Source: Rhizobium sp. 11515TR (GTDB taxonomy: Bacteria > Pseudomonadota > Alphaproteobacteria > Rhizobiales > Rhizobiaceae). Taken from it: a stretch of 64,000 nt of DNA. The stretch's first letter is position 1, and every line of letters starts with the position of its first letter. The position numbers were made by a program, and so were the translations under genes. Of this stretch, positions 7,079 to 16,151 are shown piece by piece. The DNA lies in assembly GCF_002277895.1 (NCBI RefSeq), contig NZ_CP022998.1:1841501-1905500 (forward strand), read 5' to 3'. The notes beneath the pieces were generated by a model. It saw only the letters and a list, made by a program, of their open reading frames with translations. It had not been told where the DNA came from and did not search any database.

Positions 7079-7843
7079 ATGTGCGGACGTTTCGCTTTGA
7101 CATCAACGGCAGATCACGTGGGGGAAGCGCTCGGCGTCCTGCTGAACGAGGCTTTTCCCGCGCGCTACAATATCGCGCCGACGCAGCCGATCCTTGTCGT
7201 GATATCGGGCGATCGGCAGCGACCGGGAAGCAACCTGCCGGATCGTCGCGCCCTGCTCGTGCGCTGGGGCTTCATGCCCGACTGGGTGAAGGACCCCAAG
7301 GATTTCCCGCTTCTGATCAATGCGAGGGCGGAAACGGCGATCGGCAAGGCTTCCTTCCGCGCGGCCATGCGCCATCGCCGCATCCTCATCCCAGCATCCG
7401 GCTTCTACGAATGGCACCGGCCGCCGAAGGAAAGCGGTGAGAAGCCGCAAGCCTACTGGATTCGCCCCCGCAGTGGCGGCGTCATCGCTTTTGCCGGGTT
7501 GATGGAAACCTGGTCGTCGGCCGACGGTTCGGAAGTCGATACGGGTGCGATCCTGACGACGGCGGCAAACAGCGCCATTCGATCCATTCATGACCGCATG
7601 CCCGTCGTCATCAAGCCGGAGGATTTTGCCCGCTGGCTCGATTGCAAGACGCAGGAGCCTCGCGATGTCCTTGGTCTGATGAAGCCGGTCCAGGAGGATT
7701 TTTTCGAGGCGATCCCGGTTTCGGATCGCGTCAACAAGGTTGCCAATATGGGGCCGGATGTGCAGACACCCGTGGTACTCGATCCGGTCAGGAAACCGCC
7801 GAAGAAGGCGGATCCGGACGATGGCCAGCTAAGTCTTCTCTGA
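7079..7843 (+). CDS. SOS response-associated peptidase (SRAP, YedK/HMCES-like)
   Basis: A 254-residue SRAP-domain protein. This family forms a covalent thiazolidine crosslink with abasic sites in single-stranded DNA through the N-terminal cysteine. C2 is exposed after removal of the initiator Met (MCGRF). Other conserved parts are present: NARAET, the ILIPASGFYEWH segment, and the IHDRMPVVI histidine. The C-terminal tail is Lys/Asp-rich. The start at 7079 is fixed by the need for Cys at position 2. It lies 43 bases after the relic end of ynfA. Confidence 0.92.
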   Translation: MCGRFALTSTADHVGEALGVLLNEAFPARYNIAPTQPILVVISGDRQRPGSNLPDRRALLVRWGFMPDWVKDPKDFPLLINARAETAIGKASFRAAMRHRRILIPASGFYEWHRPPKESGEKPQAYWIRPRSGGVIAFAGLMETWSSADGSEVDTGAILTTAANSAIRSIHDRMPVVIKPEDFARWLDCKTQEPRDVLGLMKPVQEDFFEAIPVSDRVNKVANMGPDVQTPVVLDPVRKPPKKADPDDGQLSLL

Positions 7844-7918
7844 GCGGCCGCCATTTAGCGGCCAGTGACCGGAAACGCTGCCTGCCGGTATTTGTCGGCG
7901 GCGGGCAGAGCTATATTC

Positions 7919-8059
7919 TCAGGCGATCTTCTTCTTGAGAGGCTTCGTCTTCAGCATCAGATGGGCTGCAAGAACGGCTTTCAGCCCCAGCGGACGATAA
8001 TGCTTGCTGGGATCGATCTTTGCCTGCGGTTGTGCCGGCGGGTCTTTCTTCTGCGTCAT
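7919..8059 (-). CDS. Small basic protein, 46 aa
   Basis: A short gene reading ATG ACG CAG AAG AAA to TGA on the minus strand. The product starts MTQKKDPPAQPQAKIDPSKH, continues through a hydrophobic helix (LGLKAVLAAHLML), and ends KTKPLKKKIA. GAGGAG lies six bases before the ATG, which is a strong ribosome site. The gene is convergent with the SRAP gene. The lysine clusters at both ends suggest nucleic-acid or membrane association, but there is no known family to cite. Confidence 0.6.
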   Translation of the reverse strand: MTQKKDPPAQPQAKIDPSKHYRPLGLKAVLAAHLMLKTKPLKKKIA

Positions 8060-8386
8060 GTTTCACTCCTCACCATGCTCCCCCGGAGCATTTTTCGATT
8101 CACAGTCGAGTAGTGCTTTTTGTCGTAAATCATGACAAATCGAAGGCGTTTTCCAATCAGCTTTTGTAAACAACGACCATATTTCGAGAGATTAGCGCCG
8201 AAACCTCGCGTAGAATCCGTACTGCCGCAATGTTTGAATCTGCAGAAATATCGCGCCGAGCCGGCTTCCCGTTGCGCCGATCAGCGATCGGCATGTCTCT
8301 GATTGATAAGGGAGACTTGCAGACTAGCGGTTGCAGCGCGGCGATGCCGCCAGAGGACTGTTGTGCAGCGGTTTGATATGCCGGCG
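8060..8386. other. Intergenic region between small basic protein and pssA end
   Basis: No gene is supported here. The part next to 8059 is AT-rich and probably holds the promoter of the small basic gene. A 7-bp hairpin, GCCGATC-AGC-GATCGGC, lies at 8276-8292. Around the pssA stop, GATATGCCGGC occurs twice in tandem-like order (about 8376-8402). Confidence 0.4.
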
Positions 8387-9247
8387 CTAGATATGCCGGC
8401 CGATATCGTCGTTGGAATCGTCGACATTGGGATCGGCGGGGCCGTTGATGGTATAGGTGCCGTATTTCTTCGCCCAGGAGCGTGCGCCGAAGGGCAGGGA
8501 CAGCAGATAGATGACGACGGTCACGACCATGACATGCCACGTATAGCTCATCAGCAACGCGACATAGACGACAAGGCCGAGCATGATCGGCAGCACCAGA
8601 TCGCGCCTTACGCCATTGCCTTCCGATTTGCCGGACCATACGGGCAGGCGGCTGACCAGCAGGAAGCCGATGAGAACGGTGTAAGCGGCACCCCATAAGG
8701 CGAAGGTGCGGTCCGGCGTCAGGCCGAGAAAGCCGAGATAAACAGGCGCCAGCACCAGCATGGCGCCGGCAGGCGCGGGTACGCCGACGAAATATTCCGA
8801 TTGCCAAGACGCCTTGTGCTCGCGCTCGGCCATGACGTTGAAGCGGGCGAGCCGCAGCCCGGCAGCGATCGTGTAGATCAGCGCCGCGATCCAGCCAAGC
8901 GAGCGGGCCTGGTCGAGCAGGAAAACGTAGACGACGAGCGCCGGGGCAACGCCGAAATTGACGATGTCGGCGAGCGAATCCATCTGCGCGCCGAATTTCG
9001 AGGTGGCCTTCATCAGTCGCGCGACGCGCCCGTCGATGCCGTCGAGGAAGGCAGCGACCAGCACGGCCACGACGGCGAGTTCGTAGCGATTTTCGAAAGC
9101 GAGGCGAATGCCCGTCAGACCCGAGCAGATTGCCAGCACGGTGATCATGTTCGGCACGATCAGCCGCAACGGAATTTCCCGGAGACGCGGTCCGCGTGCT
9201 TCGTCGTTGGGTCCGTGTGGCTCGAAAGGCGGAAAAGGCGTCTTCAT
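8387..9247 (-). CDS. pssA: CDP-diacylglycerol-serine O-phosphatidyltransferase
   Basis: Membrane enzyme joining CDP-diacylglycerol and L-serine to give phosphatidylserine, the precursor of phosphatidylethanolamine. The 286-residue product has the CDP-alcohol phosphotransferase motif starting D72-G73, with A76-R77, G86, D90 and D94 in exact spacing. Multiple hydrophobic segments follow. The start at 9247 (MKTPFPPFEP) gives the usual short cytoplasmic N-terminus. It lies downstream of psd in the same direction, with a RIME-like repeat between them. The adjacency of synthase and decarboxylase supports both calls. Confidence 0.93.
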   Translation of the reverse strand: MKTPFPPFEPHGPNDEARGPRLREIPLRLIVPNMITVLAICSGLTGIRLAFENRYELAVVAVLVAAFLDGIDGRVARLMKATSKFGAQMDSLADIVNFGVAPALVVYVFLLDQARSLGWIAALIYTIAAGLRLARFNVMAEREHKASWQSEYFVGVPAPAGAMLVLAPVYLGFLGLTPDRTFALWGAAYTVLIGFLLVSRLPVWSGKSEGNGVRRDLVLPIMLGLVVYVALLMSYTWHVMVVTVVIYLLSLPFGARSWAKKYGTYTINGPADPNVDDSNDDIGRHI

Positions 9248-9263
9248 CTCGCTCGTGTTCCTA

Positions 9264-9363
9264 GAGCAATTCCAGCAAAAGTGCGAAGCAGTTTTGCGTC
9301 CGGAATTGCGTGAAAACAATGGTGTAGAGTATTTCCGTAACTCCGTTTAGGGCGGAAATACTC
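9264..9363. repeat. RIME-like repeat between psd and pssA
   Basis: Two hairpins in tandem. The first pairs CAATTCC (9267-9273) with GGAATTG (9302-9308), with an inner CAAAA/TTTTG pair. The second pairs GAGTATTTCCG (9327-9337) with CGGAAATACTC (9353-9363), an 11-bp perfect stem. The first hairpin shares its AAAAGTGCGAAGC...TTTT core with the repeats at 4318, 32135, 33338 and 60563. Confidence 0.7.
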
Positions 9364-9369
9364 TCGGAT

Positions 9370-10068
9370 TCAGCTGCGGCGGCTAAGGGTTGCGCCCTTG
9401 GCCGAGCCGAATTCGGCAATGACGGTTTCGCCGGCGATCGCGCGCTGGCCGACGGCGACGCGCGACGAAGCACCTTCCGGCAGGAAGACATCGAGGCGCG
9501 AGCCGAAGCGGATGAGGCCGATGCGCTCGCCGGCATCCAACGGCTCGTTCGGATGGACGAAGCAAAGAATGCGGCGGGCAACGAGGCCGGCAATCTGCAC
9601 GACGCCGATTTCGCCATGTTTCGTTTCGATCACAAGGCCGTTGCGCTCGTTCTGTTCGCTGGCCTTGTCGAGTTCGGCATTGAGGAAGCTGCCCTGGCGA
9701 TAGGAGACGTTGGTGATGCGGCCGCGCATCGGCGAACGGTTCACATGGCAATCGAAGACGTTCATGAAGATCGAGATGCGCAGCATCGGCTGGCTGCCGA
9801 GATTGAGCTCGGCCGGCGGCGTCACCATCTGCACGCTCGAAACCTTGCCGTCGGCAGGTGATATCGCCAGATCATCGTCCTGGGGCGTCATGCGTTCGGG
9901 ATCGCGGAAGAAATAGGCGCACCATAGCGTCAGGATCAGACCGATCCAGAAGAGCGGCTTGAAGATCCAACCGAGCACCAGCGACGCGACGAAGAAGCCT
10001 GCAACGAAGGGATAGCCCTCCTTGTGTATGGGAACGATGACGTTGCGTACGCTGTTCATCAAGCTCAT
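9370..10068 (-). CDS. psd: Phosphatidylserine decarboxylase
   Basis: Decarboxylates phosphatidylserine to phosphatidylethanolamine at the inner membrane using a pyruvoyl group. The 232-residue size fits the short archaeal/rhizobial type. The self-cleavage site is the Gly-Ser at residues 189-190 (RFGSRLDVF); S190 becomes the pyruvoyl group. Two hydrophobic segments lie near the N-terminus (about 20-53), and the catalytic region holds PADGK and the [11 protein letters not shown] segment. Start ATG at 10068, with a second Met three codons on. It is followed by pssA in the same direction, with only a palindromic repeat between. Confidence 0.94.
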   Translation of the reverse strand: MSLMNSVRNVIVPIHKEGYPFVAGFFVASLVLGWIFKPLFWIGLILTLWCAYFFRDPERMTPQDDDLAISPADGKVSSVQMVTPPAELNLGSQPMLRISIFMNVFDCHVNRSPMRGRITNVSYRQGSFLNAELDKASEQNERNGLVIETKHGEIGVVQIAGLVARRILCFVHPNEPLDAGERIGLIRFGSRLDVFLPEGASSRVAVGQRAIAGETVIAEFGSAKGATLSRRS

Positions 10069-10321
10069 CTATGGCCTACTCCGTTAGGGCATCCTCACCA
10101 GGAACCGGACTCCGGTTCTTCGGCAAGATCATGCCAGTCAAAAGAATGAGAACAAGATAAGCAGTCTTGCTCTGAATACCAGTCGAGCGTGACTACAGGC
10201 AAACTCTGTCATGGGCAATGCTTTCGCGCGCTCGTCCTCAACGCAATCCGCGTTGACCAAGATGCCAACGTTCCCCTGACTTGAAAAGTGCAGCCTGCGG
10301 AAGCCCGCGTGCGCCGCAACG

Positions 10322-10346
10322 AAAAGGCCGCCGATGGCGGCGGCCT
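10322..10346 (-). terminator. Terminator of the acid phosphatase gene
   Basis: AGGCCGCC (10325-10332) pairs with GGCGGCCT (10339-10346). On the minus strand the stem is followed by a short T run (AAAA at 10322-10325 on the plus strand). It lies about 45 bases past the stop at 10392. Confidence 0.6.
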
Positions 10347-10380
10347 CCTGTGTACTGCGTCGGCCTGTGTACTGCGTCGG
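10347..10380. repeat. 17-bp tandem duplication
   Basis: CCTGTGTACTGCGTCGG occurs twice head to tail, at 10347-10363 and 10364-10380, with no mismatch. It sits between the acid phosphatase stop and its terminator. Confidence 0.75.
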
Positions 10381-10391
10381 CCGATCGGAAA

Positions 10392-11090
10392 TCAGAGGCC
10401 GAGAGCGGCGCGCAGTTCAGCCTTGGCGCCCTCATACTCGGTCTTGTAGTCCTCATGCGTCATGATGGTTTCGGCGATGACGGTGCCTGCAATGCGGCCG
10501 GCTTCGATATCGGAAGCATAGTGGATGCCGCCGACGATACGATTATGGCCGTATTCCCAGGCGCGAGCCATGATGGCGGCGCGCTTTTCCGGCACCATGT
10601 TGGCAAGCACGATGCCCATCAGCGTGCCGACCGTGGTGTGGCCGGACGGATAGGAGCCGGACTTGGAGAGCGGTACGATCGGCTTGACCAGATCGCTGTA
10701 GAGATGCGGGCGCAGACGCTTCCAGACATCCTTGGCGGGATCGACGACGGCGCCTTCGGTCTCGACGACGCGATCGAAGAAGGCCGAAAACTTCGGCAGG
10801 TTTTCCTTGGTGAATTTCGGATTGTCGATGACGTCGGAGAAGCGCCAGACGTTCTCTTCCGCGTCGGCCACTGCGCGAGCCGCCATTTCCGGCGTGCGAG
10901 TCACCTGGATCGTTAGGATTTCGCCGAGCTCGGCCTTCATCTGCGCGGAATCATTGGCCGGCGGAGGCGGCAGCAGATCGAGGAGGTTGATCTCCTTTGC
11001 ATCGGTGAAAGGCTTGGCATCTTCGGCGAAAACCGGCGAGGCCAGGCCGACAACGAGCAACAGGCTTAAAGCTTTGGCAAAAGTACGCAT
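10392..11090 (-). CDS. Secreted class A acid phosphatase (PAP2 superfamily)
   Basis: Periplasmic non-specific acid phosphatase releasing phosphate from organic phosphomonoesters. The 232-residue product starts with a signal peptide (MRTFAKAL, hydrophobic core, cleavage after VFA at about 22). PAP2 catalytic motifs are complete: K124..RP (R127-P128), PSGH at 148-151, and R184...H190...D194 (HNRIVGGIHYASD). Size and motif spacing match PhoN/PhoC-type enzymes. It is monocistronic, with its own terminator. Phosphate-starvation control would be typical, but no Pho box was identified. Confidence 0.9.
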   Translation of the reverse strand: MRTFAKALSLLLVVGLASPVFAEDAKPFTDAKEINLLDLLPPPPANDSAQMKAELGEILTIQVTRTPEMAARAVADAEENVWRFSDVIDNPKFTKENLPKFSAFFDRVVETEGAVVDPAKDVWKRLRPHLYSDLVKPIVPLSKSGSYPSGHTTVGTLMGIVLANMVPEKRAAIMARAWEYGHNRIVGGIHYASDIEAGRIAGTVIAETIMTHEDYKTEYEGAKAELRAALGL

Positions 11091-11223
11091 TTGGGGGCTC
11101 CGTTGAAAAAGACCCTCGTACCTAGCAAGCTGTCATCTCAGTCTCGTGACAATAATCGGTGCATAACCACTGCGCACCCGATGCCGTCATGGGCGGCGGA
11201 ATTCCATGCTTCCACGGGTTTTC

Positions 11224-13110
11224 TCAGCTTGCCGGCGCCAGTCGGTCGACAACGCCGAGATCGTCGTTCTCGCGCACCTGCTTCAGATGCTCTTCGGCCT
11301 GCGTCGCTTCACGCTGACGGCTCCACATGGACGCATAAAGCCCGTTCCGCGCCAGCAGCTCGGCATGCGTTCCGCGCTCGGCGATGACGCCGCTTTTCAG
11401 CACGATGATCTCATCCGCGCCGATGACGGTCGACAGCCGATGCGCGATGACAAGCGTCGTGCGGTTCTTGGAGACGACGTCGAGGGCGGCCTGTATTTCG
11501 CGCTCGGTCGTCGTATCGAGCGCCGAGGTCGCCTCGTCGAGGATCAGAACCGGCGGCGATTTGAGAACGGTGCGCGCGATCGCCACGCGCTGTTTCTCGC
11601 CGCCAGACAATTTGAGGCCGCGTTCGCCGACCTTGGTCTCGAAACCTTCGGGCAGCTGACGGATGAAATCGCCGATCTGGGCGATCTCCGCTGCTCCAGT
11701 CACTTCCGCTTCGCTCGCGCCCGGCCGGCCATAGCGGATGTTGTAGGCAATGGTGTCGTTAAAGAGTACGGTATCCTGCGGCACCATGCCGATGACTTTT
11801 CGCAGGCTCTTCTGCGTGACGGTTCGCAGGTCCTGGCCGTCGATGGTGATCGTGCCGTCCTGCACATCGTAGAAACGATAGAGGAGCCGCGACAGTGTCG
11901 ATTTTCCGGCGCCCGAAGGCCCGACCACGGCGACCGTCTTGCCTGCCGGCACCTCGAAGGAGATGCCCTTCAGGATCGGCCGTGCCGGATCATAGGCGAA
12001 ATGCACGTCCTTGAACGCGATCGCGCCATTGCCGATGACGAGCTCCTTGGCGTCAGGCGCATCGACCACCTCGGGCTTGACCTCGAGCAGGTCGAACATT
12101 TCCTCGATATCGGTCAGGCCCTGGCGTATTTCGCGATAGACGAAGCCGATGAAGTTGAGCGGCACGGAGAGCTGCAGCAGCATGGCGTTGATGAAGACGA
12201 AATCGCCAACCGTGTGTTGGCCGTTGAGGACCGACCACCCGGACATGACCATCATCACTGTCGTGCCGAGGCCAAAGATCAAGCCTTGGCCGAAGTTCAG
12301 CCAGCCAAGTGACGTCCAGACGCTGGTGGCTGCCTTTTCATATCGCTCCATCGATTGATCGAAGCGTCTGGCTTCCATCTCCTCATTGCCAAAATATTTG
12401 ACCGTCTCGAAGTTCAGCAGCGAATCGATCGCTTTGGTGTTGGCGTCGGTGTCGCTGTTGTTCATCGTCCGGCGGATGGAGATGCGCCAGTCGCTCGCCT
12501 TGACGGTGAACCAGATGTAGAGCCAGACCGTGACGGCCGTGACCGCGAGATAGGAAAAGCCATAACCGCGCCAGAAGATGATGGCCGTCAGCAGGAATTC
12601 GATGAAGGTCGGAAAGGTGTTGAGGATCGTGAAGCGGACGATCGTCTCGATGCCCTTGGTGCCGCGCTCGATGATGCGAGAGAGGCCGCCTGTCTTGCGC
12701 TCCAGATGAAAACGCAGCGACAGCTCGTGCATGTGCACGAAGGTCCTGTAGGCGAGCTGGCGCACCGCATATTGGCCGACGCTTGCAAACAGCGCGTCGC
12801 GCAGCTGATTGAGGCCGAGCTGGATCAGGCGTGTCGCGTTCGTGGCGATGATCAAGGCGATGGCGCCGACGAGGAACGTAGGCAGTATGCCTTGCATGTC
12901 GAGCTTGCCGTTCAGCGCATCGACGGACCATTTGAAGAAGTAGGGGACCAGCAGCAGGAAGAATTTCGAGACCAGCAGGAAAACGGTCGCCCAGACCACC
13001 CGCATCTTCAAATCCATGCGCCCGCTCGGCCACATATAGGGCCAGAGATTGACGATGGTGTTCAATGGATTGCTGGAATCCGCCGATATGGTTTTCTTCT
13101 GGCCTGCCAT
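11224..13110 (-). CDS. Atm1-like ABC exporter, fused membrane and ATPase domains
   Basis: A 628-residue half-transporter: an N-terminal six-helix membrane domain, then an ATP-binding domain. Walker [10 protein letters not shown], signature LSGGEKQR and Walker B VLILDEATSALD are all visible, followed by the AHRLST H-loop. The N-terminal IVNLWPYMWP segment and the overall sequence resemble the Atm1/HMT-type exporters of alphaproteobacteria, which export glutathione-linked metal or sulphur compounds. The start at 13110 (MAGQKK) has GGAGAC six bases upstream. The frame is open to 13296, but the extension is Arg/His-rich and unlikely to be coding. It stands alone on this strand after the LysM gene. 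Confidence 0.88.
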   Translation of the reverse strand: MAGQKKTISADSSNPLNTIVNLWPYMWPSGRMDLKMRVVWATVFLLVSKFFLLLVPYFFKWSVDALNGKLDMQGILPTFLVGAIALIIATNATRLIQLGLNQLRDALFASVGQYAVRQLAYRTFVHMHELSLRFHLERKTGGLSRIIERGTKGIETIVRFTILNTFPTFIEFLLTAIIFWRGYGFSYLAVTAVTVWLYIWFTVKASDWRISIRRTMNNSDTDANTKAIDSLLNFETVKYFGNEEMEARRFDQSMERYEKAATSVWTSLGWLNFGQGLIFGLGTTVMMVMSGWSVLNGQHTVGDFVFINAMLLQLSVPLNFIGFVYREIRQGLTDIEEMFDLLEVKPEVVDAPDAKELVIGNGAIAFKDVHFAYDPARPILKGISFEVPAGKTVAVVGPSGAGKSTLSRLLYRFYDVQDGTITIDGQDLRTVTQKSLRKVIGMVPQDTVLFNDTIAYNIRYGRPGASEAEVTGAAEIAQIGDFIRQLPEGFETKVGERGLKLSGGEKQRVAIARTVLKSPPVLILDEATSALDTTTEREIQAALDVVSKNRTTLVIAHRLSTVIGADEIIVLKSGVIAERGTHAELLARNGLYASMWSRQREATQAEEHLKQVRENDDLGVVDRLAPAS

Positions 13111-13314
13111 GTCCGTCTCCGGCGAATGATTGGGCAGCCGGGCGTGGCAGTGTTTGCACAGCCGACTGGCAAGCCTTCCCAGCCAAGACATGGCCATTAC
13201 GCGAAGGCTATGGGGTCGGGCGACGCTTATACTATTTTCATGCCGTATAAAAGCAGCGGCCAGTCGCTGATGAGCCTGGCCGCGGCCAATGTTCACGATG
13301 GACGGTCGTTGCCG

Positions 13315-15375
13315 CTAGAGATGCTCACCCGAAAGCCGCTTGCGATGAAGCTCCTCGGCATTCGGCAATGCGTCCTTTGGCAGGCCGAAGACCTGTCCCG
13401 GCAGGATCCGGTCCGGATTGTTGATCTGGTCCTCGTTGGCCAGATAGATGGTTGTATAGCGTACACCCGCACCGTAGATGCGGCGCGAGATCTGCCACAG
13501 CGTATCGCCGCGACGTATGATGACGGCATTGGTGTCCTGCGACAGCGGTGCCTGCTCGATCGTCTTCGGGCCGCTGTCGTTGGATGAGACCTCTGTGTTC
13601 GGCTGGGCCGGTGCCGTCTGAACAGGCTCCGTAATAACAGCGATCATCTGTTCGAGCCCAGGCAGCGCCGCGCCGACCGATTTCGGATCTTTCGGCAAAG
13701 CAAGCAAGGTGGCAAGCGCCCTGGAGGCCGTGCTGGAAGCGTCGGCCGCAGCTTTCTTCAGCGCAGCACTGGCGTTGATGGTCGGCCGGAATTCCGACAG
13801 TGACTTGAGCGCGATTTCCGTGCCTGAGCGGGCGGCTGCGAGCTGTTCCGTATTCGGCTGCTTGCCGTCGGTAAAGAGGCCCTTGAGCAGCGCAAAAGCC
13901 TTTCCAGCGCCTTCCTTGAGCTTGGCAAGCTCGCCCTCGTCGAGCGGTACCATGTTTGCTGTGGTCGCCTGTGCCTGACCATTGGCGGCGGGGGTCTGCG
14001 CCGCGACCGTCACCTGATTGCCCTCGGGACGCGTGAAGTTGACGCTGGTCCGCACCACGACCTTGCCGGCTCCGTCGAGCACGTCGACGCGGATCTTGTG
14101 ATCGCCGACGGCAAGCGGCATGGGTCCGTCTACCACGAAGTGACCGTCCGCACCCGCGACGTTCTCACCGATGAGCTTCTCGTCGGCATAGGCGCGGACC
14201 TTGGCGTTCGGCTTTGTGGTGCCGGCAACGAAGATATGGTTGTTTTCGATCTCCACCGCATTGACCATGACGTCTTGATCCGCCTTTGCTGCCGGTGGCG
14301 TTGCCGCGCCTGCCGCAGGATTGGCGGATGCGATTGCCGTACCATTCTGTTGCGGTTTGGCATCTGCCGTTGCCGCCGGCTTATCCGTCGCTTTGGCCTG
14401 GGCGTCGGCTGCTGACGTGTCCTGTTCGCCCGCGGCCACGCGGCCCTGCTTGGCGGAAGGCGCGGTGATGATGCGGCTTGCAGCGCCTGGCTTCGACACC
14501 ATCGCGAGGACCTGGGAGGAGTTGTCCTTCGGCACGGAGACGGTGGCGACTTCCTCGGAATTGACGGCCTTGCCGTCCTTGCCGGTGGCGCGCAGCACCA
14601 GTTCGTGGTCTCCAGGCGGCAGCGGATTGTCGAGTACGGCGGCGAAGTCGCCGCTCGGGCCGACATTGGTCGTCGTGACGACTTTTTCGCCGTCGACGAT
14701 CTCCAACTTGGCATTTGGTTCGGCCGAGCCAGCAATAACCGTCGAGCCGTCCGGCTCGACGCGCAACACGTCGAATGACGGTACGCGAGGATTGGCAGCC
14801 GCGTTGGTCTCGGGCGCCTGTTGGCCTGTCAGCGCTGCGAAGGCCTTGTCGACCGCCGCACTCGCTTCGCCGGCGTTGTCAGGGAGAGATTGGATGATGG
14901 CGAGAGCCTTGCCTGCACCGTCCTGCGCTTTCTTAACAATTCCCGTCGTCGTTGCGTCGATCCCTTCGGGAAGCGCGAAGCCGACGATCGATTGCAGCGC
15001 GGTAATCGCTTTTGTCTTCGCAGCCGTGAAGGCATCCTGGGCCGGTGCATTGCCGTCCTTGAAGAGCGCCTTCAAATCGGCCAGCGAAGCGGTTGCCGCG
15101 CCGGTCAGGTCAGTTAGCTTCTTCGCAAGGTCTGCGGTGTTGACGGCGGTCGATGCGGTATTCTGCGTGGCCTTCGTCGCGCTCTCGGCGGTCGCGCCGG
15201 CCTTCTGCGCGTTTTGGTCGATCGTATTCTTCACCGCATCGCCGGCTTGATTGACCGCATTGCCGATCGGGGTCTTGTCGCCGTTGATGCGTGGCATCAC
15301 GAAAAAGACCATCAACAGGGTCGCCACTGCCAACACCAACAGAGCCAGCCAACCGGCACGGTTCTTCATCATCAT
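13315..15375 (-). CDS. Membrane-anchored LysM protein with duplicated modules
   Basis: A 686-residue envelope protein. Residues 7-28 form an N-terminal membrane anchor. An Ala/Thr-rich helical module at about 95-185 is followed by a beta (Ig-like) module at 198-282 (GSAEPNAKLEIVDG). After a long Ala/Pro linker a second beta module lies at 368-455 (GTTKPNAKVRAYAD), then a second helical module at 480-585, and a LysM domain at about 626-675 (IIRRGDTLWQISRRIYG). LysM domains bind peptidoglycan. The order helical-Ig-Ig-helical-LysM suggests internal duplication. The start is one of three adjacent ATG codons (15375, 15372, 15369). Confidence 0.85.
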   Translation of the reverse strand: MMMKNRAGWLALLVLAVATLLMVFFVMPRINGDKTPIGNAVNQAGDAVKNTIDQNAQKAGATAESATKATQNTASTAVNTADLAKKLTDLTGAATASLADLKALFKDGNAPAQDAFTAAKTKAITALQSIVGFALPEGIDATTTGIVKKAQDGAGKALAIIQSLPDNAGEASAAVDKAFAALTGQQAPETNAAANPRVPSFDVLRVEPDGSTVIAGSAEPNAKLEIVDGEKVVTTTNVGPSGDFAAVLDNPLPPGDHELVLRATGKDGKAVNSEEVATVSVPKDNSSQVLAMVSKPGAASRIITAPSAKQGRVAAGEQDTSAADAQAKATDKPAATADAKPQQNGTAIASANPAAGAATPPAAKADQDVMVNAVEIENNHIFVAGTTKPNAKVRAYADEKLIGENVAGADGHFVVDGPMPLAVGDHKIRVDVLDGAGKVVVRTSVNFTRPEGNQVTVAAQTPAANGQAQATTANMVPLDEGELAKLKEGAGKAFALLKGLFTDGKQPNTEQLAAARSGTEIALKSLSEFRPTINASAALKKAAADASSTASRALATLLALPKDPKSVGAALPGLEQMIAVITEPVQTAPAQPNTEVSSNDSGPKTIEQAPLSQDTNAVIIRRGDTLWQISRRIYGAGVRYTTIYLANEDQINNPDRILPGQVFGLPKDALPNAEELHRKRLSGEHL

Positions 15376-15527
15376 TCATCTCCACGCGGCGAAGTCGTCG
15401 CAACTCCTGAAATTGCTAGCGATTTCGCCTGCTTTTACAAGCTTTCTCAGCCATTTTCGCATGTCCCGACACAAGTTTTCCTTTGAAAAATCTTGACTGC
15501 GCACCTGCAGCATAGTTCTTTGCATCC

Positions 15528-16151
15528 ATGACCGACGATTCCGCGCCAATTCGAACCATTTGCGTCTATTGTGGCTCGCGGCCGGGGCGCGATCCCTCCC
15601 ACATGGCTGCCGGCCGCGAACTGGGCAAAAGCATTGCCGAAAACGGCCTGCGCTTGATCTATGGCGGCGGAACGAAGGGCATCATGGGCGCTGTCGCGAG
15701 CGGCGTGCTATCGCACGGCGGTCAGGTCACCGGCATCATTCCGGAATTTCTGGTCGATATGGAAGCGACGCGCCATTCGCTCGGTCAACTCGACGAACTC
15801 ATCATAACGCCTGACATGCATGCGCGCAAACACGGCATGTTCGAGCGCGCCGACGCTTTCGTTGCGCTGCCCGGCGGCATCGGCACGTTGGAAGAGATCG
15901 TCGAGATCATGACCTGGGGTCAGCTCGGCCGGCACGAAAAGCCGATGGTCTTCGCCAATATCAATGGTTTCTGGGACCCGATGATGGAGCTTATCCGCCA
16001 TATGACGGAAGAGGGCTTCGTCCATACCGCCCATCGCGTCCAGCCTCTCGTCATCGACAAGATCGCCGATATTATTCCGGCCATCCGCAAACACGCCGCC
16101 GAGACGCATGGCGACCGAGGCGGCGAAGAGGCGGTTATCTCGAAGCTTTGA
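15528..16151 (+). CDS. LOG-family nucleotide 5'-monophosphate phosphoribohydrolase
   Basis: A 207-residue Rossmann-fold protein of the LOG/TIGR00730 family. The family signature is complete: R100-K101 and PGGIGTLEE at 115-123. LOG enzymes remove ribose 5-phosphate from cytokinin riboside monophosphates; related bacterial proteins act on purine or pyrimidine nucleotides. In a plant-associated rhizobium a cytokinin-activation role is attractive but is inference. The start at 15528 is the first ATG with the conserved N-terminus (ICVYCGS). Its stop overlaps the candidate TTG start of the next gene. Confidence 0.88.
   Translation: MTDDSAPIRTICVYCGSRPGRDPSHMAAGRELGKSIAENGLRLIYGGGTKGIMGAVASGVLSHGGQVTGIIPEFLVDMEATRHSLGQLDELIITPDMHARKHGMFERADAFVALPGGIGTLEEIVEIMTWGQLGRHEKPMVFANINGFWDPMMELIRHMTEEGFVHTAHRVQPLVIDKIADIIPAIRKHAAETHGDRGGEEAVISKL

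Larger units (their letters stand above)
10069..10391. other. Intergenic region between psd and the acid phosphatase
   Basis: No gene is supported. The region holds a small GAACCGG-ACT-CCGGTTC hairpin near 10101-10118, upstream of psd, the terminator of the acid phosphatase (10322-10346) and a 17-bp tandem duplication (10347-10380). The psd promoter is probably within 10069-10200. Confidence 0.4.

Noticed and set aside
13111..13296. N-terminal extension of the ABC exporter
   Set aside because: A ribosome site precedes 13110, and the extension is Arg/His-rich with no membrane segment.
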